Notes under the pieces: model-generated
Database searches by the model: none
Told to the model about the DNA's origin: nothing
What the model saw: only the letters and a program-made list of their open reading frames with translations
Source: Parachryseolinea silvisoli
GTDB taxonomy: Bacteria > Bacteroidota > Bacteroidia > Cytophagales > Cyclobacteriaceae
Assembly (NCBI RefSeq): GCF_021190955.1
Contig: NZ_JAIOAO010000002.1
Location: 806,001-870,000, forward strand
DNA length: 64,000 nucleotides
Reading direction: 5' to 3'
Position numbers and translations under genes: made by a program
In this document: positions 35,151-44,102 of the stretch, piece by piece
Numbering within the stretch: position 1 is the first letter of the stretch
How the letters are laid out: each line of letters begins with the position of its first letter

Positions 35151-35408
35151 TTAGTGCATCAGCTTGAATAATCCGGTGTGGATGTTGTCGTCGGTATTGA
35201 CGGGCTTAACCTGAAAGGTCCACCGTCGCATCGACGAGTCTGTCGTATTTCGTTGGCTGTCAGAAAGTGTGCCGGTCACTTCCCAGGTATCACCTTTCTC
35301 GTCGATCAGCATCATTCCCAGGGCCGGCTCCACATGCCTGTCCAGCAGCAGCTCGGCCATATCGCCCACCGGCGTATATTCCGTTTCAATGACGTTTACA
35401 GTGATCAT
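35151..35408 (-). CDS. Small hypothetical protein
   Basis: An 85-residue soluble protein with no recognised family. It shows beta-type alternation (ITVNVIETEYTP; GMMLIDEKGDTWEVTGTL; RRWTFQVKPVN) and would suit a small barrel or SH3-like fold. The sequence GDTWEVTG-like strand pair recurs in small conserved Bacteroidota proteins, but I cannot name one. It is convergent with the gene at 34914-35147 and upstream of nothing obvious. Confidence 0.6.
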   Translation of the reverse strand: MITVNVIETEYTPVGDMAELLLDRHVEPALGMMLIDEKGDTWEVTGTLSDSQRNTTDSSMRRWTFQVKPVNTDDNIHTGLFKLMH

Positions 35409-35517
35409 AGTAAAAAGTGTTGATACTGCTGTAAAATAGTAAAAAATCGCGCCTTTTGGTATGGAATGGTATGGAAGGAGTTGGATACGTATCTGGCCCG
35501 TGGAGAGCGATTGCTCG

Positions 35518-37128
35518 CTAATGCGTATAGTGGTTCAATTTGGCTTCTTCCAGGTCAAGCTGCGCCTCCTGTTTCCGCACCACTTCATGATCGTATAACT
35601 TCTCCCGCCGAATCAACGCAAGCTCCTTCCGTTGCGCCTCAACAAGTTCCTGAAGAATATGTGTATACTCTCGTATCTCCCGCATCTCCGGATCATGATG
35701 CGTAAGTGTCTCCAACCGTTGACGCGTCAGATCCAGGTCACTCTCCAGCTGCTGTTTAATGTTTTCAATCAATTCATTCTCTTCCACTTCCGTAGCGTGT
35801 TTCTGATCCAACCAGTGCAGAGAGACTTTCATCAGCCGCAGACGAATAGCAGCCTCTTGTTCCTCTTCCGGCACAATCTCGTCGATCTCTTTGATCTTTA
35901 ACAATCGCAGCACCAGCGGCAGGGTGAGGCCCTGAATGACCAGCGTGATCAGAATGACGACAAAGGTGATAAAGAGGATGAGGTTTCGTTGCGGGAAGGC
36001 TTCACCGCCTTCCAGCGTTAAGGGAATGGCCAGTGCGGAAGCAAGCGATACCACACCGCGCATACCCGCCCAACCCATGACAAAAACTGTATTAAGACCC
36101 GGCGCGGGGTCGCGGTCGCGTATGCGTTTGCTGAACCAGCGGGGTAAATAAAAGATCGGATAGACCCAGATGATCCGGAGCACGATCGTGATGACACTGA
36201 TGATGACGCCATAGCGGATGGCCTCGGAAACGGAATACCCGCCCATTTCGGCCATGATCACCGGCAGTTGCAACCCGATCAGAATAAAGACAAAGCCGTT
36301 CATCAGGAATACCAGTGTAGCCCACACACTGGTCGACTGCATACGCGAGCGATAGTTGAGAAAATCGTGTGAACGGAAGGAGAGAAACAATCCGCCGCTG
36401 ACAACGGCCATGACCCCCGAGAAATGAAACCGTTCGGCGCCGATGTACATGATGTATGGCGTCATCAGCGTAAGCGCGGTGTCTACACTGGCGGTCGTGG
36501 GCATGTAGCGGTGAATAAAATACATGACATGGGCAATGGCTATTCCGACGACGACGCCCATACCGGCTACAATAAAGAAATCTCCAATAGCATCGTTCAG
36601 AATAAAATTCCCCGAGATGATAGCCGCCAGCGCAAACCGGAACACAATGAGTGACGATGCGTCGTTCACCAGGCTTTCACCTTCCAGGATGGTTACGACG
36701 CGCCGGGGCACTGGCAAGCCTTTGAGCACGGAGGTAGCGGCGACAGCGTCCGGTGGCGAGATGATGCCGCCAAGCAGGAAGCCGAGCGCCAGGGTAAAGC
36801 CCGGAATCATCTTGCTGGATATCACGGCGACCACACACGATGTGATGATCACCAAACCGAACGCCAGCTGACTGATGGGCCGTTTCCATTTCCAGAAGTC
36901 GTGCCACGAAGTATACCATGCTGCTTCGTATAACAGCGGTGGCAAAAAGATGAGAAAGATCAGCTCGGGGTTGAGTGTGATGTGGGGTGTGCCGGGGATA
37001 AGACTGATGAGCAGTCCGCCGATGACCAGGAATATAGGGTAAGAGACCCGCAGCTTCTGGCTTAACAGGGAAAGAATAGAGACCGCAAACAGCAGCGAAA
37101 GGATCAGCAGCAGGTTATGATGAATCAT
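35518..37128 (-). CDS. Na+/H+ antiporter, CPA1 (NhaP) type
   Basis: A 536-residue inner-membrane exchanger. I chose ATG 37128, which gives MIHHNLLLILSLLFAVSI and a first helix at once; an ATG at 37212 would prepend 28 proline- and glycine-rich residues. About 12 hydrophobic helices run to residue 415. The ion-binding ND-type motif is SLVNDASSLIVF near 152-163, preceded by GGIISPPDAVAATSVL, both typical of CPA1. The C-terminal 110 residues are cytoplasmic, charged and helical (ENELIENIKQQLESDLDLTRQRL in parts), probably regulatory. It would export sodium in exchange for protons and help set pH. Confidence 0.9.
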   Translation of the reverse strand: MIHHNLLLILSLLFAVSILSLLSQKLRVSYPIFLVIGGLLISLIPGTPHITLNPELIFLIFLPPLLYEAAWYTSWHDFWKWKRPISQLAFGLVIITSCVVAVISSKMIPGFTLALGFLLGGIISPPDAVAATSVLKGLPVPRRVVTILEGESLVNDASSLIVFRFALAAIISGNFILNDAIGDFFIVAGMGVVVGIAIAHVMYFIHRYMPTTASVDTALTLMTPYIMYIGAERFHFSGVMAVVSGGLFLSFRSHDFLNYRSRMQSTSVWATLVFLMNGFVFILIGLQLPVIMAEMGGYSVSEAIRYGVIISVITIVLRIIWVYPIFYLPRWFSKRIRDRDPAPGLNTVFVMGWAGMRGVVSLASALAIPLTLEGGEAFPQRNLILFITFVVILITLVIQGLTLPLVLRLLKIKEIDEIVPEEEQEAAIRLRLMKVSLHWLDQKHATEVEENELIENIKQQLESDLDLTRQRLETLTHHDPEMREIREYTHILQELVEAQRKELALIRREKLYDHEVVRKQEAQLDLEEAKLNHYTH

Positions 37129-37376
37129 GTGGGGCAAATTAAAAAAAGGAAACGGAGGTAGGCAACCCATCCCGGCCAGCGGCCTGGCCGTGGTGACGTC
37201 GTACGCGTACAAATCGACTTGTCAGCACTGAAAAAACGACATATTCGTCGGGAATTAAAAAAGCATTAAAATTCGCAGAGCAGTGGCCTGTCGCAGGAAG
37301 CATAAAAAAATAAAACAAGGGATCGCCAACTTGCGGAAGCATTCTGCGTATATTGAACGAATATTGTTGCGTGATT

Positions 37377-37916
37377 ATGTTACCGTTTTATGCAGTCATG
37401 AGAAAAAGGCCATGGCTTATCTTTGGTATGCTATCTATTGGGTTCACCGCCCTTTTCTCGATTATTCCGAATCATGATTTATCGCTCGCTGAGCACATCG
37501 GTAAATCGATGTTCATGGGCATCCTGATGGCCGGCTTTATGAAGTTCTCATTTTCCAGCCAGATGCGAACTGACGTATCGTTGCTGGGTGCAATACTGGA
37601 ACAGGATGAGAAAACTGTAAGGTCAGCACAGGCTGGATACGTCGTGGATGGACAACTCACACAAGGTAACCTAATCCTGACCAATCAGCGACTGATCTTT
37701 TGTTATCCCAGTGAGAAGTACTGGCTGCGCCCGAGACATGTGGAGGCAGACCGGAACGAAATAAGCGAAGTACAATTATCCATTCTGCACAGCAAATATC
37801 GCACGGGCGTTACCGTAAAAGTCAAGGGCCGCACACACATCTTTACGGTATCATTGGCCGATCGCTGGGTAGATGACATTCGAAACGTCGTCAGACATGG
37901 TCATACTGCAAACTAA
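37377..37916 (+). CDS. Membrane-anchored protein with GRAM/PH-like domain
   Basis: About 179 residues. Two hydrophobic stretches near the N terminus (LIFGMLSIGFTALFSII; MFMGILMAGFMKFSF) are followed by a soluble domain of about 110 residues. That domain has the GRAM/bacterial PH pattern of strands (GYVVDGQLTQGNLILTNQRLIFCYP in parts; GVTVKVKGRTHIFTVS) ending in a helix (ADRWVDDIRNVV). LTNQRLIF is the typical lipid-binding-fold strand. The start is uncertain: ATG 37377, ATG 37398 or TTG 37353. The gene overlaps the start of the GNAT gene by 20 bases, so the two are probably translated together. Confidence 0.6.
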   Translation: MLPFYAVMRKRPWLIFGMLSIGFTALFSIIPNHDLSLAEHIGKSMFMGILMAGFMKFSFSSQMRTDVSLLGAILEQDEKTVRSAQAGYVVDGQLTQGNLILTNQRLIFCYPSEKYWLRPRHVEADRNEISEVQLSILHSKYRTGVTVKVKGRTHIFTVSLADRWVDDIRNVVRHGHTAN

Positions 37917-38418
37917 TCGCCTTACCCTTTCAACAGTATCGATGGAAGACGCTCCATTCATATTGGAGCTACTCAATACACCCAACTGGTTACGGTATAT
38001 TGGCGATCGTGGTATATTTAGCCTAGAGCGCGCCGAAGACTATATTCAGCAAGGCCCGCAAAAGAGCTATGCCCAGTTTGGCTTTGGCTTGTGGCGTGTT
38101 GCACGTACGGACGATAACTTGTCCTTGGGTGTCTGCGGGCTGTTAAAGCGCGACACGCTCGACGACCCGGACATTGGGTTTGCATTTTTGCCGGAGTATG
38201 AGGGGCAAGGGCTTGCGTTTGAATCATCACACGCGGTATTGAACTACGCTGCCACGACGCTGAAGCTCAAGCGCATCATTGCCATCACGACAGAAGAAAA
38301 CCAGCGCTCGCTAAACCTGCTGAATCGGTTGGGATTGAGTTTTGAAAAAAAGATTACACTACCCGGACAGCTGCAAGAGTTTATTCTGTTAGGCAAAAAT
38401 CTTTCGGTGGAAGAATAA
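37897..38418 (+). CDS. GNAT-family N-acetyltransferase
   Basis: A 173-residue acetyltransferase of the RimJ/RimL subgroup. It starts MVILQTNRLTLSTVSMEDA, the standard opening of that group, which decides the start at 37897. The acetyl-CoA-binding region has DIGFAFLPEYEGQGLAFESS, where the usual Q/RxxGxG/A motif reads EGQGLA. The C-terminal strand and helix (IIAITTEENQRSLNLLNRLGLSFEK in parts) completes the fold. The substrate could be a ribosomal protein N terminus or a small amine. It overlaps the gene upstream by 20 bases and is followed by a strong terminator. Confidence 0.88.
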   Translation: MVILQTNRLTLSTVSMEDAPFILELLNTPNWLRYIGDRGIFSLERAEDYIQQGPQKSYAQFGFGLWRVARTDDNLSLGVCGLLKRDTLDDPDIGFAFLPEYEGQGLAFESSHAVLNYAATTLKLKRIIAITTEENQRSLNLLNRLGLSFEKKITLPGQLQEFILLGKNLSVEE

Positions 38419-38480
38419 ATGTAAAGTGTGGCATTTTACTGCCATAAAAAAATAAAAATATTATGCGATATCCTTACGGA

Positions 38481-38513
38481 AAGTAAAAGCCTCTCATGAG
38501 GCTTTTACTTTCG
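38481..38513. terminator. Rho-independent terminator (bidirectional form)
   Basis: A perfect 13-bp stem (38481-38493 with 38498-38510, loop TCAT) whose ends are A- and T-rich on both sides. It is 62 bases after the GNAT stop. Confidence 0.8.
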
Positions 38514-39063
38514 TCCGGTGTACCGGAAGTAATACCTGATAGGGTCGGTTAGGAGCTTGTCAGGCGAAGTGTACCCGGCTACCGGGTACACGGAGGTGAG
38601 GGGTTAGTTTTTTTTACTTCATTAGCAGGGGGTTCGTCCAACCTTTACATGCTGGAGTATGCATGCCTCAACTTAAAAGCATGAGGTGCTCAAATCTAGG
38701 TACTTATTAGAGCCCATCTAATAAAGTCAGTGGTAAACAAGGTTCCGGGCTATCATAATTTTCGCAAATTCTGCGGACATCGACCGGAACAGAGCACGTA
38801 GCCAGAAAAGGCAGGATCTTGTTAAAACACAATCAACCCGTAAAGCACAAATCGATTAAGACTTACCAACTCAGACTACGTAAAATAGACAAAGCCCATC
38901 TATCCAATCACACTTTTAGCGGTATGACGGGATCGATGGGCTCGTGGGACCGAATGTAGAGAGCCCCTAACGATTTTGCAAACTTTACCTATATTAATTT
39001 TTTCATATCTATAGTAACTATATATATGATTTGTTACTGTGTATTTAACAGTTTTGGACCGGA
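38514..39063. other. Structured non-coding region, function unknown
   Basis: This stretch has no supportable gene. It is richer in A and T than its surroundings. It holds a perfect 10-bp stem with a 3-base loop (38569-38591), a T8 run near 38608-38615, a GCATGCCTCA/TGAGGTGC dyad near 38660-38690, and AGCCCATCTA twice (38711-38720 and 38893-38902). The second copy pairs with GATGGGCT at 38935-38942 in a 12-of-14 matched stem. On the minus strand the last stem lies downstream of the RBBP9-like gene and could end that transcript. A small RNA or decayed element is possible. It does not match tmRNA, RNase P or SRP RNA signatures that I know. Confidence 0.45.
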
Positions 39064-39588
39064 CTACAACATTTTGGCAAGCGCTAATCCCTCTTCCCAC
39101 GGGCCAAACCCTGCGTCAACATTGACATGGCCTGCGTCGCCGATGTTGACAAGGGTACTTCCCCAATTCTTCGCAAACAGTGTTGCACGTTCCAATGTTA
39201 CCCACGGATCGTTTGTGCTGGTGACCATGATGGTTTTGAAGTCGATGCGCTTCTTCGGCATTTTGTCGAATCCTTTTATCGGAAAAGTATACAGGGGGGA
39301 CTCCATGTCGCTTGGTGCTACGAGCAATGCGCCGCGCACCCGTTTGCTATAGTGTGCGGCCCAATGCGCGATCGTGGAGCAGCCCAGGCTGTGCCCGATC
39401 AGCACAACGTCGGAAAGGTCATGGTTTTGTAAGGCGGTGTTGATGGTCGCGATCCATTCTGCGCAGTCTGGCGCTTCCCATTCCTGTTGCTCGATGCGCC
39501 GCGTGTTGCGGAGTGTTTTTTCAAAATGGGTTTGCCAATGTTCGGGACCGGAGTTTCCCAGGCCGGGAACGATGAAGTAGTGTGTCAT
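39064..39588 (-). CDS. RBBP9/YdeN-family serine hydrolase
   Basis: A 174-residue alpha/beta hydrolase. The family features are the N-terminal FIVPGLGNSGPEHWQTHFE, in parts, the nucleophile elbow GHSLGC (S67), an aspartate in TSTNDPWV near 130 and the histidine in GDAGHVNVDAGFG near 154. The YdeN/RBBP9 group are small serine hydrolases without a lid; natural substrates are not known. Its ATG overlaps the stop of the DUF488 gene by four bases (ATGA), so the two form a translationally coupled pair. The cytoplasm is the likely location, as no signal peptide is present. Confidence 0.9.
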   Translation of the reverse strand: MTHYFIVPGLGNSGPEHWQTHFEKTLRNTRRIEQQEWEAPDCAEWIATINTALQNHDLSDVVLIGHSLGCSTIAHWAAHYSKRVRGALLVAPSDMESPLYTFPIKGFDKMPKKRIDFKTIMVTSTNDPWVTLERATLFAKNWGSTLVNIGDAGHVNVDAGFGPWEEGLALAKML

Positions 39589-40109
39589 ATTCGATTTCCA
39601 AAAAGATCTTGTAATCCTTTTCGCAAGGTCTGCATGACGGCGGTATGGGTTTGTAATCCGCCGTGCTCGTCGATGTGCATGACGTCGATCTGTCGGGTCA
39701 CGAGTGTCTCACCGATGAGTCGCGTGCGATGGCAGTCCTCCGGTTTACTTTCCGCGCACAGGATGGCCAGTGCAATGTCTCTGTCGTACGCTGTTTGCAA
39801 GCGGGCGATGCCTTGCTGGTAAAATTCTTTCTCTGCGACGAGCGCGTAGTTTATTTTTTGATCGATATAACAGGAGGGGTCTTCCGGCCGGCCGCCGAGT
39901 GTATCCCCGAGATAGACATAGGTAATGCCGCGTGTCTCTAACGACGCTGCAAGAGCCTCGCGATTAAACTGCGGATTGTAGCGCGAGTAAGGGCGGGAAC
40001 GGACGTCGGCGAGATACCGGATGGAATATCCTTCCAGCAGATCCAGCAACAGCGTAATGGGTCGGTTGCCATGACCGATAGTATAAAGTGGTTTCTTCGG
40101 CGCTGTCAT
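39585..40109 (-). CDS. DUF488-family protein
   Basis: A 174-residue cytoplasmic protein. I chose ATG 40109, since MTAPKKPLYTIGHGNRP is the typical opening; an earlier ATG at 40178 lies inside a region used as the promoter of the divergent SWIM gene. Family motifs are YTIGHGNR, LADVRSRPYSRYNPQFN and LLCAE-type CAESKPEDCHRT(RL), the last with the cysteine and histidine that recur in DUF488. Roles in nucleic-acid or damage responses have been suggested for the family, but none is established. It is co-translated with the RBBP9-like hydrolase and transcribed away from the five-gene SWIM-MoxR-VWA operon. Confidence 0.87.
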   Translation of the reverse strand: MTAPKKPLYTIGHGNRPITLLLDLLEGYSIRYLADVRSRPYSRYNPQFNREALAASLETRGITYVYLGDTLGGRPEDPSCYIDQKINYALVAEKEFYQQGIARLQTAYDRDIALAILCAESKPEDCHRTRLIGETLVTRQIDVMHIDEHGGLQTHTAVMQTLRKGLQDLFGNRI

Positions 40110-40198
40110 ACGACAAGAGGTACGAAGATAAATTAAATTCCAGGAACGACTTGCATCTGCCTGCGCGGTTCTATTCATTTAAGGATCATTTTGCAGCA

Positions 40199-41512
40199 AT
40201 GGATTTTTCGGAGGAACAAGTTCTCGCGATGGCCCCGGACGAGTCGTCCAAAAAGTCGGGAAAGGAACTGGCAAACGCATCGAAGTGGGGGAAACGCGCC
40301 TGTAGTGAGCGGGCCTTGTGGGGCGAATGCCAGGGCAGCGGCAAGCTGCCATATCAGGCACAGGTCGACCTGGCGGCAGTGGCGTTTAAATGCACATGTC
40401 CCAGTCGCAAGTTCCCCTGCAAGCACGGATTGGGACTCATGCTGCTCTACGTGCGCGATAAAAAGCTCTTTACGGAAACACCCGAGCCGGACTGGGTAAC
40501 CGACTGGCTAGACAAACGTTCAGCGCGGGAAGAGAAAAAAGTCGAGAAGAAGGAAAAGGGAGCGAAGGTCGATCCGGAGGAGCAGGCGAAGCGACAGGCC
40601 ACGCGGCTCAAGCGCGTGAAGGAGGGCATGGCGGATCTTAAACTCTGGATTAAAGATATTGTTCGCAATGGCCTGCACGCCTTGTCGGACCGAGACGCGA
40701 ATTACTTCGAGGCAACGGCGCGGCGGATGGTTGACGCCCAGGCTTCCGGCCTGGCCGCCATGGTGCGACAGCTTGGTGCGATCAACCGGTTTCAGGATGG
40801 TTGGCAGGGTGCGTTTCTCGAGCAAATGATTCGTATATACCTGGTGATAGAAGGATTCAGTCGCCTGGACCAGTTGCCGGAAAACCTGCAGGCGGAGCTT
40901 CGTACGTGGGTGGGCTTTGCCCAGAGCCAGGAAGAGGTGAAAGCCGGTGCTGGTGTACGTGATACCTGGATGGTGTTGTCGCGTCGGTCGGAACAGGAGG
41001 ATAACCTCATGGTGGAGCGTACGTGGCTGTTTGGCACCACGACACAACAATATGCATTGATCTTGCAGTTCTCTGTCCGCAACGCAGTGCCTGAGCTCAC
41101 GCTCATGCCCGGCACGTGCATCGATGCGGAGCTATGTTATTTTTCCGGCGCTACGCCGCGGCGGGCGTTGGTACGCCAGCAGTTTGGTATGGTTGAGCCG
41201 GGTGTTGTGAAGGGATTAAAGAATTGGCACGAGGTGGCCGACATGCTGGCCGCCGTGCAAATGACAAACCCGTTGGTGGGTGCGAGTCCGGTGATCATCG
41301 ACGGCGTCATACCGGTGCGCGACGGCAGCAACCGCTGGTTATTAAAAGATGCCGAAGGCCATGGCGTGGTGCTGCAAGGCAATGACGACCGTGCCTGGAA
41401 GCTGATGGCCGTCAGCGGCGGTACTCCCCTGCGGCTTTTTGTTTTGGGCAGTGCGCAGGCATTCGAGCCCCTGGGTGTATGGATCGACGAACATTACGTG
41501 GCATGGGCATGA
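40199..41512 (+). CDS. SWIM zinc-finger protein of the MoxR-VWA operon
   Basis: A 437-residue protein. I chose ATG 40199 because MDFSEEQVLAMAPD is the typical start; a frame from 40088 runs back across the divergent DUF488 start. The SWIM motif CxC...CxH is at C65, C67, C74 and H76 (KCTCPSRKFPCKH), followed by GLGLMLLY. SWIM domains bind nucleic acid or protein through one zinc. A charged linker, rich in E and K, spans about 105-145. The rest is helical and then a beta-rich C terminus. It is the first gene of a five-gene operon and could be the part that recognises a target. Confidence 0.88.
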   Translation: MDFSEEQVLAMAPDESSKKSGKELANASKWGKRACSERALWGECQGSGKLPYQAQVDLAAVAFKCTCPSRKFPCKHGLGLMLLYVRDKKLFTETPEPDWVTDWLDKRSAREEKKVEKKEKGAKVDPEEQAKRQATRLKRVKEGMADLKLWIKDIVRNGLHALSDRDANYFEATARRMVDAQASGLAAMVRQLGAINRFQDGWQGAFLEQMIRIYLVIEGFSRLDQLPENLQAELRTWVGFAQSQEEVKAGAGVRDTWMVLSRRSEQEDNLMVERTWLFGTTTQQYALILQFSVRNAVPELTLMPGTCIDAELCYFSGATPRRALVRQQFGMVEPGVVKGLKNWHEVADMLAAVQMTNPLVGASPVIIDGVIPVRDGSNRWLLKDAEGHGVVLQGNDDRAWKLMAVSGGTPLRLFVLGSAQAFEPLGVWIDEHYVAWA

Positions 41513-43005
41513 AGCATTGGGAAACGATACAACAACATGCGATGCTGGGCACGGCACGCGCACCCCTTACGATCGCTGATCTTCCGGCAACCATTGCCGG
41601 CGAGCTGTCGTGGACACCGATTGATGCCGAGGAAGATTTTCTGCGGCTGGCCGGCGTGGCTTGGCAATATGGCCAGACGGGCAGATTGCCATCGGCAATA
41701 TCGACGGTAACATCAGTGGCCGCGCCCGAAGAAAAACCGTATAGCTCGTCGCAGGCGGCGAATGAGCTGCAATCGCTGGTAGAGGATGAGTTATATACGT
41801 TAGTGCGGCTGTGGCTTGAATATTGTCAGGCCGCCGGCCAGTTGGCGAGACCTGAAATCTTGCCAGCATTACTCGACCTGGCGATACGTCGTCCAGAGTT
41901 TCGTACGATGATTACCACAGTGGCCGGCAATCGTGGTCAGTGGCTGATGCGCCTCAATCCTGCCTGGCGTATCGATACGCCGGCAGAAGACGACACCACC
42001 GTGTGGCAGACCGGTAAACCGGAAGCGCGCCGCGCCTTGCTGGCCCACATTCGTCAAACAGACGCGCCCGGCGCGCTGGTGCTGCTGCAAAGTACATGGG
42101 CAACGGAGAGTGCGGCCGATAAGGTGGCGTTCCTGAACATCTTGCAGGCGCAGGCTTCGGATGCCGACTTGCCCTGGCTGGAAAGTTTACAAGAAAAGGG
42201 ACAGAAGGTAACGACTGCGATCACCAATGTCTTAAAACATATACCCGGATCAAAAATTGTCACAGCGTATCAGGACGTGCTTCGTCAGGCCTTTGTCATG
42301 CGCACGGGTAAGGCGCTGTTGGGCATGTTGAACAAAACATCGGTGGAGATACAGGAAGCGGTGGCTATACCGGCTGAGATCTTTACCACCGGCGTTGAAA
42401 AACTGAGCAGTAACAAACAGATTACCGACCAGCAATATATCCTGATCCAACTGGTTATGGCCGTGCCGCCGGTATTCTGGCAGACGCAGCTGCAACAAGC
42501 AGACGCCCGCGCGGTCATTACACTATTGCAAAAAGAACAACACACGGCACTCTATCTGCCCGCACTGGCCGATGCAGCCGTCACCTTCCGCGATCTCACC
42601 TGGGTACGGACATTGCTCGATCATGGCGACGAGGTACTGATCGACTCCGCCATCGTGTTGTTGCTAAAAGCGCTGCCGGTAGCAGAACGTATGACCTGCG
42701 CTGCCCGCTTCCTGCCACGCCAGCCACAGGCCATCATAGAACTCTTACTGGAACAGGATGAGCCGTGGGATATCGCGCTGGCAAGGGCTATTATAGCGTA
42801 TACGGCCGGTGAAGTATATACCTATAACCGTACATTTTACCGGCAGGCTGTGCATAATATACCCGTGGAGCTGCTCTCGTATATCGATACGTTTACGCCA
42901 GCGGAGGAAGCCAAAAAACCATACTGGCGGACACAAGCCAACGAGCTATACCGGCTTGTGTCCTGGAAACAACAATTACAGAAATCATTCTCGCAGATAA
43001 ATTAA
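41509..43005 (+). CDS. DUF5691-family protein
   Basis: A 498-residue, mostly helical cytoplasmic protein with no recognised catalytic motif. It begins MKHWETIQQHAMLGTARAP, a conserved opening in this family as I recall it. Helical hairpins of 30-40 residues recur (about 130-400), such as ARRALLAHIRQTDAPGALVLL and DLPWLESLQEKGQKVTTAI, which suggests a HEAT-like scaffold. The ATG overlaps the SWIM stop codon (ATGA, 41509-41512), so translation is coupled. The gene is followed by the MoxR gene after 14 bases. A scaffold or adaptor role in the ATPase machine is inference. Confidence 0.8.
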   Translation: MKHWETIQQHAMLGTARAPLTIADLPATIAGELSWTPIDAEEDFLRLAGVAWQYGQTGRLPSAISTVTSVAAPEEKPYSSSQAANELQSLVEDELYTLVRLWLEYCQAAGQLARPEILPALLDLAIRRPEFRTMITTVAGNRGQWLMRLNPAWRIDTPAEDDTTVWQTGKPEARRALLAHIRQTDAPGALVLLQSTWATESAADKVAFLNILQAQASDADLPWLESLQEKGQKVTTAITNVLKHIPGSKIVTAYQDVLRQAFVMRTGKALLGMLNKTSVEIQEAVAIPAEIFTTGVEKLSSNKQITDQQYILIQLVMAVPPVFWQTQLQQADARAVITLLQKEQHTALYLPALADAAVTFRDLTWVRTLLDHGDEVLIDSAIVLLLKALPVAERMTCAARFLPRQPQAIIELLLEQDEPWDIALARAIIAYTAGEVYTYNRTFYRQAVHNIPVELLSYIDTFTPAEEAKKPYWRTQANELYRLVSWKQQLQKSFSQIN

Positions 43006-43019
43006 TCACGACCGATACC

Positions 43020-44102
43020 ATGAGCACCATCCTTCGTCAACATGCCGAGCAACTGTTTGCCGCCGAACTGGAAGAACTGAAAAAGAACGATGCCGACAAG
43101 CGTCCACCGAACTGGCTGATGTCACCGCAGGCAGTGGTGACCTACCTGATGGGCGGTAAGCTCAAAAATGGCTTTGAAGTATCGCCGAAGTATATCGGCA
43201 ATCGCAGATTGATCGAAATAGCGGTCGCCACACTGACAACCGACCGCGCCTTGTTGTTATACGGCCTGCCAGGTACGGCGAAGTCGTGGGTGTCGGAACA
43301 CCTCGCCGCGGCGATCTCGGGGGACTCAACCATGATCATACAAGGCACGGCCGGTACGAGCGAAGAATCTGTTCGGTATGGATGGAACTATGCCCGCTTG
43401 TTAGCGGAAGGCCCGTCAGAGAAAGCGCTGGTCGAGACCCCGGTGATGAAGGGCATGAAAGCCGGCAAGATCGTGCGGCTGGAAGAGCTGACGCGTATTG
43501 GCTCTGACGTGCAGGATACACTCATCACCATCCTGTCGGAGAAGACGCTGCCGGTGCCTGAATTAAGTATGGAGGTACAGGCCGTGAAGGGCTTTAACCT
43601 GATCGCGACGGCTAACAACCGTGACAAGGGTGTAAACGAATTGTCGGGTGCATTGAAGCGCCGGTTTAATACCGTCATCCTGCCATTGCCAGACAGTATG
43701 GAAGAAGAGATCGACATTGTGCGCCGTCGCGTGCAGAGCTTTGAAAAGATCATGGAGCTTCCCGCCGAGCCACCGGCGGTAGCGGAGATCAAACGCATCG
43801 TGACTATTTTCCGCGAATTGCGCGCGGGTGTCACCCTGGATGGAAAGACCAAACTGAAAGTACCGTCCGGTACACTCAGCACGGCCGAAGCTATATCGGT
43901 CGTGAACAGCGGTATGGCCATGGCGGCGTACTTTGGTGATGGTACGTTGAAAGCGCCCGACCTGGCGGCGGGCATAGTCGGAGCCGTTGTAAAAGACCCT
44001 GTACAGGACAAGATCGTATGGCAGGAATACCTCGAGACCGTGGTCAAGCCGCGTGACGAGTGGAAAGATATTTACCGCGCTTGCCGCGACCTTGGTATAT
44101 GA
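43020..44102 (+). CDS. MoxR-type AAA+ ATPase
   Basis: A 360-residue AAA+ ATPase. The Walker A loop is GLPGTAKS (82-89). The Walker B segment is IVRLEELTRI (about 151-160), with EE in place of DE. Sensor-1 is ATANNRDKG and the arginine-rich GALKRRFN supplies the sensor/finger region. MoxR proteins act with VWA partners as chaperones that remodel or insert metal into client complexes. Here the VWA partner is the fifth gene of the same operon. The stop codon overlaps the start of the DUF5682 gene (ATGA, 44099-44102). Confidence 0.92.
   Translation: MSTILRQHAEQLFAAELEELKKNDADKRPPNWLMSPQAVVTYLMGGKLKNGFEVSPKYIGNRRLIEIAVATLTTDRALLLYGLPGTAKSWVSEHLAAAISGDSTMIIQGTAGTSEESVRYGWNYARLLAEGPSEKALVETPVMKGMKAGKIVRLEELTRIGSDVQDTLITILSEKTLPVPELSMEVQAVKGFNLIATANNRDKGVNELSGALKRRFNTVILPLPDSMEEEIDIVRRRVQSFEKIMELPAEPPAVAEIKRIVTIFRELRAGVTLDGKTKLKVPSGTLSTAEAISVVNSGMAMAAYFGDGTLKAPDLAAGIVGAVVKDPVQDKIVWQEYLETVVKPRDEWKDIYRACRDLGI

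Noticed and set aside
38514-39063. tmRNA, RNase P RNA, SRP RNA or retron RNA in the structured gap
   Set aside because: I looked for the conserved cores of these RNAs and a nearby reverse transcriptase and found none.
38900-39100. Minus-strand 66-codon frame from the hydrolase end into the non-coding stretch
   Set aside because: It begins inside the RBBP9-like gene in a wrong frame and has no recognisable features.
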